Source of the DNA: Xanthomonas codiaei
GTDB lineage: Bacteria; Pseudomonadota; Gammaproteobacteria; Xanthomonadales; Xanthomonadaceae
Assembly (NCBI RefSeq): GCF_002939785.1
Contig: NZ_MDEC01000002.1
Coordinates: 62,001 to 126,000 of the forward strand
DNA: 64,000 nt
Reading direction: 5' to 3'
Shown: positions 49,405 to 57,695 of the stretch, one piece after another
Numbering within the stretch: the stretch's first letter is position 1
Layout of the letters: every line of letters starts with the position of its first letter
Translations under genes and position numbers: made by a program
Notes under the pieces: generated by a model
The model's database searches: none
Told to the model about the DNA's origin: nothing
Seen by the model: the letters and a program-made list of their open reading frames with translations, nothing else

Positions 49405-50877
49405 TCAGCAGGGACGATCGGCGGTCAGGCCGCAGGTCCAGCCCTGCCACCAGGTGTCGTTGGCATCACGCACGCCACCGATGTAGTTCACCTGCTGGAA
49501 GAAGCTGCTCACCCCGTTCAAGCCCTGGAATGCCGGCACCGCGCTTTCGTTGGCGCCATTGACGAACGTGTTCTGCAAGGTGGACACGCCGTTGGCGACG
49601 TTGTTGGTACCGGCCGCGAACTGGGTAGCCGCACGCGGATCGCTGCCGAACGCGGTCGGGCAGGCGAAGAACACCGAGTTGAAGGTACCGAGCGTGTCTG
49701 TATCGGCCAGGTTGAAGCACACCAGACCATCACCGGTGCCACCGGCCGGACGGGTGACCACCGTGTTGTAGAACGCGGCCTGGGTGCCCTGGTTGAGCAT
49801 GATCGCCGCACCGGCGCGCGCATTGCCCACATAGGTGAAGTTGGCCACCTTCGGGCGCGAATACGGCTGGCGACGCAGGCTGCTCCACTCGTTCATGCGG
49901 TCGCCGCCACCGGCGCGCTGCACCACGATGCCGAACTGCAATGCACCGCTCCAACCCGCATCGGTATCCAGCGAATCGTCGTCGGCACCGGTGATGACCA
50001 CGTGGCTGCCGTTGACCGTGCCGCCGAACCATTCGATGCCGTCGTCGGAGCTGTTGTGGATCTGCACATAGTCCAGACGCGTGCCGCTGCCCACGCCGGC
50101 CAGGGTGATGCCCTGCAGCTCGTTGTTGGGCGAAATTTCGAAGCCCGAATACATCACGCGCAGGTAGCGCAGCGAACCGCTGTTGTCGGTGGCGCTGTTG
50201 CCGCCGTAGAACGCGTTGGTGCCTTCCACCTGCGCCTGACACTCGGGCGTGCCCGACACGGTAGCGCCCGGGCAGTTGTTGATCGCCGCGCGGCCCAGCA
50301 CCACGATGCCGCCCCACAGACCGATGGTGTTGGCGCTCACCGTGCCGTCCAGCGCCTGGCGTGCCGTGAACACGATCGGTGCGGTGGCGCTGCCTTCGGC
50401 AAAGATCTGCGAGCCGCGATTGACCACGATGTAGTCGCTACCGGCCGAACCATACAAGGTCACGCCCGGCTCGATGGTCAGAATGCCCTGCACACTGCCG
50501 GCCGCCGGTGCGGTGGCATTGCCGCCGCGGTCGGTGCCCACATTGACGCGACCGCTGATCGAATACGCGGTGCCTGCACGGGCCGGCACCACCAGGTTGC
50601 CGGTGATGGTTTCCGGCAACTGACAGGAGCGCAGCGTGTTGTTGGCGATGGTGCCGACGTTGGAAAAACCGGTCGGGCAATCGGCGGCCGGGCCGCCAGG
50701 TGCCGGTGCAGGCGTGGGTGCAGGTGTGGGTGCCGGCGTCGGCGCGGGCGCCGGTGCAGGCGGAAACGCGCCTTCGCCCGGCGAAGCGACACGGTCGGCA
50801 CCGCCACCGCAGGCAGACAGCGCCAGGGCGGTACCAAAGGTCATGAGAAGTGTCCTGCTGCTGTTGCGAACGGCCAT
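49405..50877 (-). CDS. Beta-helix-like lipoprotein, candidate Xcs substrate
   Basis: 490-residue predicted lipoprotein: signal MAVRNSSRTLLMTFGTALAL with lipobox LSAC, then a Pro-rich linker of repeated PAPTPAP units (about 40-60). The globular domain has segments such as GILTIEPGVTLYG, SQIFAEGSATAPIVFTA, GLWGGIVVLGRAAINNC, DNSGSLRYLRVMYSG and DYVQIHNSSDDGIEWFGGTVNG. These recur in a widespread family of secreted proteins that look like right-handed beta-helices and often accompany TonB receptors. GGAG lies 9 nt before the ATG. Position beside a TonB receptor and a full T2SS suggests a dedicated, surface-released substrate. Function is unknown. Confidence 0.85.
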   Translation of the reverse strand: MAVRNSSRTLLMTFGTALALSACGGGADRVASPGEGAFPPAPAPAPTPAPTPAPTPAPAPGGPAADCPTGFSNVGTIANNTLRSCQLPETITGNLVVPARAGTAYSISGRVNVGTDRGGNATAPAAGSVQGILTIEPGVTLYGSAGSDYIVVNRGSQIFAEGSATAPIVFTARQALDGTVSANTIGLWGGIVVLGRAAINNCPGATVSGTPECQAQVEGTNAFYGGNSATDNSGSLRYLRVMYSGFEISPNNELQGITLAGVGSGTRLDYVQIHNSSDDGIEWFGGTVNGSHVVITGADDDSLDTDAGWSGALQFGIVVQRAGGGDRMNEWSSLRRQPYSRPKVANFTYVGNARAGAAIMLNQGTQAAFYNTVVTRPAGGTGDGLVCFNLADTDTLGTFNSVFFACPTAFGSDPRAATQFAAGTNNVANGVSTLQNTFVNGANESAVPAFQGLNGVSSFFQQVNYIGGVRDANDTWWQGWTCGLTADRPC

Positions 50878-51014
50878 GTGGCTGATCTCCAGGTCAAAGA
50901 GTCCGGTATGAAGAGGAGTCGTCAAGAATTGGTTGCGTTCCGCGCACTGCAGTGGCGAGCACGTTCAAGATCCCCGTCACCTTTATAGGGGCCGTCTGTT
51001 GCATTTGTCTTACC

Positions 51015-51041
51015 GCGACACATTTGACATATCGCTGACAC
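51015..51041. promoter_or_regulatory. Pho-box-like direct repeats between the lipoprotein and hydroxylase genes
   Basis: On the minus strand TGTGTCAGCGATATGTCAAA has two TGTCA units exactly 11 bp apart, and a third TGTCG follows nine bases on. This resembles a PhoB direct repeat. The segment lies 140-165 bp upstream of the lipoprotein ATG and about 25-50 bp upstream of the divergent hydroxylase ATG, so it could serve either gene. A TATAAA lies at 50979-50984 on the lipoprotein side. Confidence 0.45.
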
Positions 51042-51064
51042 ACGCCAGCATGCACTGTAGCCGG

Positions 51065-51925
51065 ATGACATCCACCGCAATTCCCACCCCATTGGCCGAC
51101 TGGATCCTGGCGCAGGCCCTGGCCGGCCAACCGCCCGAACAGGCGCTACAGCCGCTGATCGATCAAGGCTGGACCGAGCAGGACGCCATCGACGCGGTCG
51201 AGGCATTGGTGCGCGACCACATCCAGCGCCATGCCCAGGCCAATGGCCTGCCGCTGCCGGTCCGCGTGCCGGCGCTGCTGCAACACGACGATGCCTCGCT
51301 ATTGGAGCTGGGCGACCGCCAGGTGCGCGTGCTGATGAGCCTGCTGCTGCCGCGCGTGGTGGTGTTGGGCGGCTTTCTGTCCGATGACGAATGCGATGCC
51401 TTGATCGCGCTCGCACAGCCGCGCCTGGCGCGCTCGCGCACGGTGGACAGCGGCAGTGGCGCGCAGATCGTGCACGCCGCACGCACCAGCGACAGCATGT
51501 GCCTGCAGCTGGGCCAGGATGCGCTGTGCCAACGTATCGAGGCACGCATTGCGCGTCTGCTCGACTGGCCGGTGGATCACGGCGAAGGACTGCAGGTGCT
51601 GCGCTACGCCACCGGCGCGGAGTATCGGCCGCACTACGATTATTTCGACCCGGATGCGGCCGGCACGCCCGTGCTGCTGCAGGCTGGTGGCCAGCGCGTC
51701 GCCTCGCTGGTGATGTACCTCAACACGCCCGAACGCGGGGGTGCCACGCGCTTTCCCGACGCGCATCTGGATGTGGCCGCGATCAAGGGCAACGCGGTGT
51801 TCTTCAGCTACGACCGCCCGCACCCGATGACACGTAGCCTGCATGCCGGCGCACCGGTGCTGGCCGGGGAAAAGTGGGTGGCCACCAAGTGGTTGCGTGA
51901 GCGCGCAGTGCGCATGCCTGGCTGA
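51065..51925 (+). CDS. 2-oxoglutarate/Fe(II) dioxygenase, prolyl 4-hydroxylase-like
   Basis: 286-residue soluble oxygenase. The double-stranded beta-helix core carries the iron ligands His190-x-Asp192 (YRPHYDYFDPD) and His260 (TRSLHAG). Lys270 (GEKWVATKW) binds 2-oxoglutarate. The N-terminal 90 residues are helical with an unusual LIDQGWTEQDAIDAVEALVRDHIQRH segment. It belongs to the bacterial P4H alpha-subunit-like group, which hydroxylate prolyl residues in proteins or peptides. It is divergent from the Pro-rich lipoprotein gene; that lipoprotein's PAPTP linker is a conceivable substrate, but this is speculation. A longer in-frame ORF upstream overlaps the promoter and is unlikely. Confidence 0.88.
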   Translation: MTSTAIPTPLADWILAQALAGQPPEQALQPLIDQGWTEQDAIDAVEALVRDHIQRHAQANGLPLPVRVPALLQHDDASLLELGDRQVRVLMSLLLPRVVVLGGFLSDDECDALIALAQPRLARSRTVDSGSGAQIVHAARTSDSMCLQLGQDALCQRIEARIARLLDWPVDHGEGLQVLRYATGAEYRPHYDYFDPDAAGTPVLLQAGGQRVASLVMYLNTPERGGATRFPDAHLDVAAIKGNAVFFSYDRPHPMTRSLHAGAPVLAGEKWVATKWLRERAVRMPG

Positions 51926-52071
51926 GGGCGGCGATCAACGCGTACACAGTTGCCAAGTGCTTGACGATTTCGCTGAAGATGATCCGTCCAAGCTCTTGGA
52001 TCAGCTCCCTGCGACAGGGTGTCGACTCATGATGGCTCTCAGAGACAGTCAAGAGCTGGGTGAGTCGAGCG

Positions 52072-52175
52072 AGCGGTACCCTCACCGCTCGCGGGACACG
52101 CCGTAAACCCGTCCATGGGGGGTTCGATGGCGGCATCCATGCCACCAACGGTCCCGCAATCGGCGAGGGCACCGC
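52072..52175. repeat. Imperfect palindromic repeat element
   Basis: The arms GCGGTACCCTCACCGCTCGC and the complement of a right arm ending GGCGAGGGCACCGC pair imperfectly. Between them are GGGAC...GGTCCC and an internal GGCATCCATGCC. No ORF. Structure and sequence recall palindromic intergenic repeats common in Xanthomonas. Confidence 0.5.
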
Positions 52176-52336
52176 ACCACAGAGTTGGTCGACAGCTAAC
52201 CGAAAGCGGTCACACCATATGCCGCGTGGGCTTGCTGCTACGGCACTGGTGTACGACAACAAGAAAAGCAATCGAATGAATCTGATCAGCAACGCGCTCA
52301 TGCATTGCTCTCACTTGCACACCCACCAACTCCACT

Positions 52337-52444
52337 GGCCCTTGCCCGCCCACCGTCGCGGGACCTTACGCGGCATGGATGCCGCGTAAGAGCTTACAAG
52401 GACGTACTTGCAGCGTGTCTCGCGATGGTGGGCGGGCAAGGGCC
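52337..52444. repeat. 108-bp inverted-repeat element with internal perfect hairpin
   Basis: 28-bp ends beginning GGCCCTTGCCCGCCCACC pair with two mismatches (left 52337-52364, right 52417-52444). Inside, CTTACGCGGCAT-GG-ATGCCGCGTAAG is a perfect 12-bp stem. It lies 45 bp from the vanZ-like stop and could act as its terminator. No ORF. The rest of the 51926-52488 spacer shows nothing else. Confidence 0.65.
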
Positions 52445-52488
52445 CTGCAGTGAATCTGCAGCCCCACACCTACCGTCTTGCCGACCAA

Positions 52489-52902
52489 TCAACGCGGCCC
52501 AAACAAGCGCCGATCGATCCGCAGCATCACAAAACGCAGCGGCGTCCATGCCAGGCACAGCCCGGCCAGGATGCCCAGCGTATCGGCCAGCGCATCGTAG
52601 GGATCTGCGCTGCGATTGGTGGTCAGCGCGCCTTGCGCGATCTCGATCCCGATCCCCAGCAGCACCAGCCCGAACGCAGCCAGCAACAGCGCGCGGCGCG
52701 TGGCGAACAATTGCACTGCACCCCAGCACAACAACACGAAGGTCAAGAAATGCTCGGCCTTATCGCTGTTGGACGGCAACTCCGGAAATTCCGGTGGTGG
52801 CCCCAGGCACACGGCAACGACCACACCGATTGCAGCAATCCACAGACCCACCCACAAGCGCGGCCGCCGAAACGGCCGTAACGCCGAAGTCACAGCCGCC
52901 AC
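52489..52902 (-). CDS. VanZ-like family membrane protein
   Basis: 137-residue inner-membrane protein with a GTG start and about four hydrophobic segments (LWVGLWIAAIGVVVAVCLG; FLTFVLLCWGAVQLF; LLLAAFGLVLLGIGIEIAQG; ADTLGILAGLCLAW). The conserved VanZ signatures are the DKAEHFLTFVLL helix and GIEIAQ...RSADPYDALADTLG. Its start overlaps the end of the methyltransferase gene by 13 bp, so the two are an operon. VanZ homologues are linked to teicoplanin resistance in Gram-positives; the role here is unknown. Confidence 0.85.
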   Translation of the reverse strand: MAAVTSALRPFRRPRLWVGLWIAAIGVVVAVCLGPPPEFPELPSNSDKAEHFLTFVLLCWGAVQLFATRRALLLAAFGLVLLGIGIEIAQGALTTNRSADPYDALADTLGILAGLCLAWTPLRFVMLRIDRRLFGPR

Positions 52903-54074
52903 GTGAGATCGCCAGCCAGAAAAGCAGGGGCGAAATCCATCTCGCGCGAGAAACCCATCACCTGGAAACGCTCGCCCATTTCGCTGGGCAGGGTGAGCTG
53001 CTTGACCTGCTGACGCAGGCGCATGCGCCCGACTTCATCGGTACGCGCATCGGCCTGGGTCAGCAAGGTATCCAGGCCATTGCCCAGCAGGAAACTGGCC
53101 TGCGTGCAGTAACCGGCCAGCTCGAAACCGGCGCCGGTGCCGGCCTCGGCCAACGCAGTGAAATCCACCGAGGCGGTCAGGTCCTGCAGACCCGGCCAGC
53201 GATACAGATCCTCGTGCATGCGGTGGCGATAGAACGCGCGCAAGGTGCCGTCCTCGCGCTGCGCACGATAGAACTCGCCACGCGGATAACCGTAGTCGAC
53301 GAACAGCATCGCACCGCGTTTCAGTCCGCCGGCCACCGCCTGGATCCAGTACGGCAGCTGCGGCAACAGCTCGGATCGATAGCCGTCGGCGAACGGCTGT
53401 TCCAGATAGCGTTCCAGATGCCGTACCGCCGCGCTCAGCAAGGCGTCGGCCGGCTGCTCGCCGCGCGCGAACTGCTGCTGCGCATCCAGCACCACGGTTT
53501 CCTCATAGACCTGCCCATTGCGCATCGCAAAGCGTGGCGTGGGCAAGGCGTCGATCACCTCGTTGGCGAACAGCACGCCGTCCCAATCGTCGGGGAATGG
53601 TGCGTCCAGCCACTCGACCAGATCGAACACCGGCGGAATCAGGCTGCGCCCCAGACGCTCGCGCTGGCGTTCGCGCAGGTCGGCACTGGGCTCGAGAATC
53701 GCATAGCGCTCGGGCAGCGCATCCAGTTCCAGCAACCGCTTGAGCGTGACCTCGGCAAACGCACCGCTGCCACCGCCCACTTCCAGCACCCGCGCCTGCG
53801 GCCCCAGTTGCTGCAGCACCGGCGCCAGCGCACCGGAGACGGTGGCGGCGAACAGCGGCCCCAGCTCGGGCGCGGTAACGAAGTCGCCGGTCTCGCCGAA
53901 CTTGCTCGACCCGGCGCTGTAGTAGCCCAGGCCCGGCGCATACAGCGCCAGCTCCATGAAACGCGAGAACGGAATCGCTCCGCCGGCCGCCTGGATTTCG
54001 GCGCGCAGATGCGCGGCCAACCGCTCGCTATGCGCCAGGGCGTCCGGATCGGGTGTGGGAAGGTCGGCGTGCAT
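52890..54074 (-). CDS. SAM-dependent methyltransferase of the MidA/NDUFAF7 family
   Basis: 394-residue predicted protein-arginine methyltransferase-like enzyme (COG1565 type). The SAM site is VLEVGGGSGAFAEV (about residues 97-110). IPFSRFMELALYAPGLGYY and GDFVTAPELGPLFA are diagnostic at the N-terminus, and GVLFANEVIDALPTPRF follows. In mitochondria the relative NDUFAF7 methylates a complex I subunit; the bacterial substrate is unclear. The start MHADLPTPDPD was chosen because the upstream extension crosses the divergent gene's promoter. Confidence 0.87.
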   Translation of the reverse strand: MHADLPTPDPDALAHSERLAAHLRAEIQAAGGAIPFSRFMELALYAPGLGYYSAGSSKFGETGDFVTAPELGPLFAATVSGALAPVLQQLGPQARVLEVGGGSGAFAEVTLKRLLELDALPERYAILEPSADLRERQRERLGRSLIPPVFDLVEWLDAPFPDDWDGVLFANEVIDALPTPRFAMRNGQVYEETVVLDAQQQFARGEQPADALLSAAVRHLERYLEQPFADGYRSELLPQLPYWIQAVAGGLKRGAMLFVDYGYPRGEFYRAQREDGTLRAFYRHRMHEDLYRWPGLQDLTASVDFTALAEAGTGAGFELAGYCTQASFLLGNGLDTLLTQADARTDEVGRMRLRQQVKQLTLPSEMGERFQVMGFSREMDFAPAFLAGDLTWRL

Positions 54075-54141
54075 GCGGGCACCGGTTGCGAAGACAATGC
54101 ACAGGATAGCCGAGCCCTCCGCAACGCCGAGCGAGTACGCC

Positions 54142-54879
54142 ATGACAGACAGTTCCAAGGTGGTGTTGATCACCGGTGCAGGCCGCCGCATCGGCGCGCA
54201 GATTGCCACCACGCTGCACGCCGCCGGCTACCGCGTCGCGCTGCATGCGCACCGCTCCGGCCAGGCGCTGAGCGCGCGCGTGGCTGAGTTGTGCGCGCAG
54301 CGCGCCGGGAGTGCATGCGCCCTGCAGGCGGACCTGCGCCTGCCGCAGGCGCCCGCCCAGCTGGTGGACGACTGCATCGCCGCCTTCGGCCGCCTGGATG
54401 CGGTGGTCAACAACGCCTCGGCGTTCTATCCCACCGCGCTGGGCCAGGCAACGCCGGCGCAGTGGGACGAATTGTTCGCCGTCAACGCACGTGCGCCGTT
54501 CTTCATCGCCCAGGCCGCCGCCGCGCAGCTGCGCCTGCACCGCGGCGCCATCGTCAACCTCACCGACCTGCATGCCCTGCAGCCGATGCGTCATCACCCG
54601 CTGTACGGCGCCTCCAAGAGCGCGCTGGAAATGCTGACCCGTTCGCTCGCACTGGAACTGGCGCCGGACGTGCGGGTCAACGCGGTGGCGCCCGGTGCGA
54701 TCCTTTGGCCGGAAGAAGGCAAGGCCGCCCAGGCCAAGCAGGCACTGCTTGCGCGCACTCCGTTGGCACGGATCGGCACGTCGGACGAAATCGCCGAGGC
54801 GGTGCGCTGGTTGCTCGACGACGCCAGCTTTATCACCGGACACACGCTGCATGTGGATGGCGGCCGTCGACTCAGCTGA
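54142..54879 (+). CDS. Pteridine reductase (short-chain dehydrogenase)
   Basis: 245-residue NADPH-dependent SDR. The dinucleotide motif is TGAGRRIG, the TGx3RxG form typical of pteridine reductases and FolM. NNAS is followed by the catalytic YxxxK in LYGASKSALEM and the terminal GHTLHVDGGRRLS. It probably reduces dihydrofolate or dihydromonapterin-type pterins. folK lies 270 bp away in convergent orientation, which supports a folate/pterin role. It is divergent from midA across 67 bp. Confidence 0.88.
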   Translation: MTDSSKVVLITGAGRRIGAQIATTLHAAGYRVALHAHRSGQALSARVAELCAQRAGSACALQADLRLPQAPAQLVDDCIAAFGRLDAVVNNASAFYPTALGQATPAQWDELFAVNARAPFFIAQAAAAQLRLHRGAIVNLTDLHALQPMRHHPLYGASKSALEMLTRSLALELAPDVRVNAVAPGAILWPEEGKAAQAKQALLARTPLARIGTSDEIAEAVRWLLDDASFITGHTLHVDGGRRLS

Positions 54880-54904
54880 GAACGGTTGGCCGCACAACTG
54901 CGCT

Positions 54905-55012
54905 CACCGCCAGGCGGGCGCAAACAATGCTCGGTGAGAGATGCGCATGGCGACTCGTACATCTCGATCATGAGGGCGCCATCCACACCCGCCTGCCGAC
55001 TCCTGGATACGT
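54905..55012 (-). repeat. Degenerate copy of the TIR hairpin element, opposite orientation
   Basis: Read on the minus strand it shares AGTCG, CAGGCGGGTGTGGATGGCGC, GTACGAGT, CGAGCA and GCGCCCGCCTGGCGG in the same order as the intact element at 29760-29902. It lacks the GAGCGGCTAACAAAAC ends. It lies between the pteridine reductase and folK genes. Confidence 0.65.
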
Positions 55013-55147
55013 CTGCTGCGCGAAGGCGGACCAAGCACATTGCGTCGTGCGACTACATCGCCAGCGATCGGCATCCCCCTGCGCACAAGCCAATCTGCAC
55101 AGAGCCCGGCTTGAGTGCGGCACGGCCAGCTGCACTGCACACCTGCG

Positions 55148-55657
55148 CTAAAGCGCAGCATTCAGCGCAGGCGCATCCAGCTCCACTGTGGCGAACGCAC
55201 TGCCATGCTGCGGATGCGCCTGCCATAGCGCGGCCAGCGTCTGCCCGCTCAACGGGTCCACGAAGTCCGGCGCGATATCGGCCAGCGGCTTGAGCACGAA
55301 GGCATGCTTGAGCTCGGGCCGCGGGATGCGCAACTGCCCTGGCCCTTCGACGATGCAATCGCCGAAGAACACCACATCCACATCCAGGGTGCGGTCGCCC
55401 AAACGCGGCCCGCTGCGATCGCGGCCGTGCGCATCTTCCAGCGCATGCAGCCACTGGTCCAGCGCGGGCAACTCCAGCTCGGTCTGCAGCGCCACGGCGT
55501 TGTTGACGAAATCCGGCCCATCGAAGCCCACCGCCGGCGTGCGGTACGCCGGGGACACGAGGAGCGGGCCAAAGCGCGCGTGCAGCGCCGCCACGGCCAG
55601 GCGCAGGTAATGGGTCGGCTGGACGTTGCTGCCCAGGCTGAGAAGCACGGTGGTCAT
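55148..55657 (-). CDS. folK: 2-amino-4-hydroxy-6-hydroxymethyldihydropteridine pyrophosphokinase
   Basis: Transfers pyrophosphate to hydroxymethyl-dihydropterin in folate synthesis. The 169-residue form starts MTTVLLSLGSNVQPT. HPPK motifs are VSPAYRTPAVGFDGPDFVNNAVAL, HALEDAHGRDRSGPRLGDRTLDVDVVFFGD (with the two Mg-binding Asp in LDVDVVF), RIPRPELKHAFVLKPLADIAPDFV. Other folate genes are not in the window apart from the neighbouring pteridine reductase. Confidence 0.95.
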   Translation of the reverse strand: MTTVLLSLGSNVQPTHYLRLAVAALHARFGPLLVSPAYRTPAVGFDGPDFVNNAVALQTELELPALDQWLHALEDAHGRDRSGPRLGDRTLDVDVVFFGDCIVEGPGQLRIPRPELKHAFVLKPLADIAPDFVDPLSGQTLAALWQAHPQHGSAFATVELDAPALNAAL

Positions 55658-55748
55658 GCGGTATTCGCGCATGCGGCCGGCGTCAGCGTCAACTGTTGCA
55701 CGCGTGCCGGCTGCCTATCGACGCGCAAGCCGCACACCGCACTTCGGC

Positions 55749-57230
55749 TCAGGCCACTTCGAGCGCGTGCGCCACCGCGCGGAACACCCGGCGCATTTCC
55801 AGCGGTTTGCGCAACACGTGCACCGGGATATCGGGCGGGAAGTGCACCCGCTGCAGCGGCGACCCCATGTCTTCCAGCAAGATCGCCGGCCCCTGGTAAC
55901 CCAGCTCCTGCATGCTCAGCAGGACATTCACCGCAGACAGCTGGATGATGTCGCTGTCGATGATCACCAGGTCCGGCATGGCATGCTGCTGCACCAGCTG
56001 CAACGCCGCAAAGCCATCGGTGGCCAGCTGTGGCTGATATCCCTGGCTGGACAACGCATTGCCCAGCAGCGACAGGCGCGTGGCCTCGCCATCCACCAGC
56101 AGGATGCGCTGCCCACGGCCCAGCGCAAGCGGCAGTTCGGCGTCGGCGATCGTCACTGCGGCCGCACGCATCGGCACGATCATGTCAAAGCGCGTGCCTT
56201 CGCCCAGCCGGCTATCGACCTGGATGCTGCCGCCGTAGCTTTCCACGATGCGCTTGCACGAAATCAGACCCAGTCCGGTGCCATCGACCTTGGTGGTGAA
56301 GAAAGGGCTGAACAAGCGCGCGCGGGTTTCATCGCTCATGCCCACGCCGGTATCGGCCACGCTCATGCGCACGCGCGTGGCATCGAAGCGATCGGCCGAC
56401 AGCATCAAGGTGCCGCCGCCCGGCATCGCCTGGATCGCATTCAAGCCCAGGTTGAGCAGGCATTGCTGCAGCTCGGTGGAGTTGGCCTCGATGGTCAGGT
56501 CCGCCGCGATCGGGTCCATCTGCAGCCGCACGCCATCGGGCAGGCTGCTCTTGAGCAGCATCTGCACGGCCGAAAACAGGCTGGCGATGGACACCTGCTC
56601 GCGCGGCTTGTTGGAGCCGCGTACGAACGACAGCATCGACTCGGCCATCTCGTGCCCGCGTCGGCCGCACTCGGCCACCACGTTGGCCAGCTGGCGCAGC
56701 TGCGGGTCGTCGGTGCGGCCGGCCAGCAGGTCGGGCACGATCAGCAAGGGTTGCAGGATGTTGCGCAGGTCGTGGCTCAAGCCGGCCGCCAGCATCGCCA
56801 GGCTCTCCAGGCGCTGCGCACGCATCAGTTCGCTTTCCACCCGCTGGCGCTCCAGATCCGCGCGCGCCTCGCGGATGGCCCGCATCACTGCGCTCGGCAG
56901 GCGGGTGGGATTGTGCTTGATGATGTAGTCGTTGGCGCCGTCCTGCAGCGCCTTGACCGCGGTCTCCTCGCCCATGGTGCCGGAGACGAAGATGAAAGGA
57001 ATGGCGCCGTTCTGCCGCACCAGGCGTAATGCCTGGTGACCGGAGAACCCGGGCATGCTCAGATCCGACAGCACGATGTCCGGCTGGAACGCGTCCAGCG
57101 CACCGCGCAACGACGGCTCGCTGTCCACGCGCTCGAACGCCGCATCGATGCCGGCATCGAGCAGCTGATCGGACAACAGCTCGGCGTCTTCTGGCGAATC
57201 TTCCACCAGAAGGATCTTCAGCTGCTCCAT
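55749..57230 (-). CDS. Hybrid sensor: receiver-histidine kinase-receiver protein
   Basis: 493-residue cytoplasmic two-component protein starting MEQLKILLVEDSPEDAELL, preceded by a G-rich Shine-Dalgarno. The N-terminal receiver (about 1-120) has the acidic pair ED, phospho-acceptor Asp in IVLSDLSMPGFSG and Lys in IIKHNP. The kinase core has H-box GLSHDLRNILQPLL, an N-box in NLGLNAIQAMPGG, and G-boxes VADTGVGMS and GTGLGLISCKRIVE. The C-terminal receiver (about 375-493) is more divergent (LLVDGEATR, VIIDSDI, LRKP) but keeps an Asp. No membrane segment. It is third in an operon with a membrane kinase and a single receiver, so it probably receives phosphate from them or integrates a second input. 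Confidence 0.92.
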   Translation of the reverse strand: MEQLKILLVEDSPEDAELLSDQLLDAGIDAAFERVDSEPSLRGALDAFQPDIVLSDLSMPGFSGHQALRLVRQNGAIPFIFVSGTMGEETAVKALQDGANDYIIKHNPTRLPSAVMRAIREARADLERQRVESELMRAQRLESLAMLAAGLSHDLRNILQPLLIVPDLLAGRTDDPQLRQLANVVAECGRRGHEMAESMLSFVRGSNKPREQVSIASLFSAVQMLLKSSLPDGVRLQMDPIAADLTIEANSTELQQCLLNLGLNAIQAMPGGGTLMLSADRFDATRVRMSVADTGVGMSDETRARLFSPFFTTKVDGTGLGLISCKRIVESYGGSIQVDSRLGEGTRFDMIVPMRAAAVTIADAELPLALGRGQRILLVDGEATRLSLLGNALSSQGYQPQLATDGFAALQLVQQHAMPDLVIIDSDIIQLSAVNVLLSMQELGYQGPAILLEDMGSPLQRVHFPPDIPVHVLRKPLEMRRVFRAVAHALEVA

Positions 57231-57254
57231 TTTGCCCCCCTCATGCGGCATGGG

Positions 57255-57695
57255 TCAGTCCAGCTCCGGCGCCTGGTTGATGACCGCCCAGAAGGTGCCG
57301 AGCGTCTTGACCGCGTTGAAGAACTGATCCACATCCACCGGCTTGACCACATAGGCATTGACGCCCAGGTCCCAGCTGCGCGCCAGGTCGCTCTCCTCGC
57401 GCGAGGACGACAGGATCACCACCGGCAGACGCTTGAGCGTTTCATCGCTGCGCACCTGCTTGAGCACTTCCAGCCCGTCCAGGCGCGGCATCTTGATGTC
57501 CAGCAGCAGTACCGCCGGCAGACCTTCCTCGCGGTTGGCATAGGCACCGCGGCGCAGCAGATAGTCCATGGCTTCCACGCCGTCTTCGACGTGCACGATG
57601 GGGTTGGCCAGGCGCGCATCGCGCAGGGCGTCGACCGCCATCTCCGCGTCGGCCGGGCTGTCTTCTGCCAGAAGGATGGTACGAATGGCACTCAT
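57255..57695 (-). CDS. Single-domain response regulator (Rcp1/CheY-like)
   Basis: 146-residue stand-alone receiver: acidic pair in LLAEDSPADAEM, phospho-acceptor Asp in AVLLLDIKMPRLDGLEVL, Ser/Thr in VVILSSSREESD and Lys in NAYVVKPVDVDQFF. The extended insert (LLRRGAYANREEGLP) is typical of Rcp1-type regulators that pair with PAS- or phytochrome-type kinases. Its ATG overlaps the kinase stop by four bases, so it is the likely partner of that kinase. There is no output domain. Confidence 0.93.
   Translation of the reverse strand: MSAIRTILLAEDSPADAEMAVDALRDARLANPIVHVEDGVEAMDYLLRRGAYANREEGLPAVLLLDIKMPRLDGLEVLKQVRSDETLKRLPVVILSSSREESDLARSWDLGVNAYVVKPVDVDQFFNAVKTLGTFWAVINQAPELD

Noticed and set aside
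51804-52301. 165-codon minus-strand ORF beginning with a hydrophobic stretch
   Set aside because: It runs through a palindromic repeat and into the 3' end of the hydroxylase gene. No family match.
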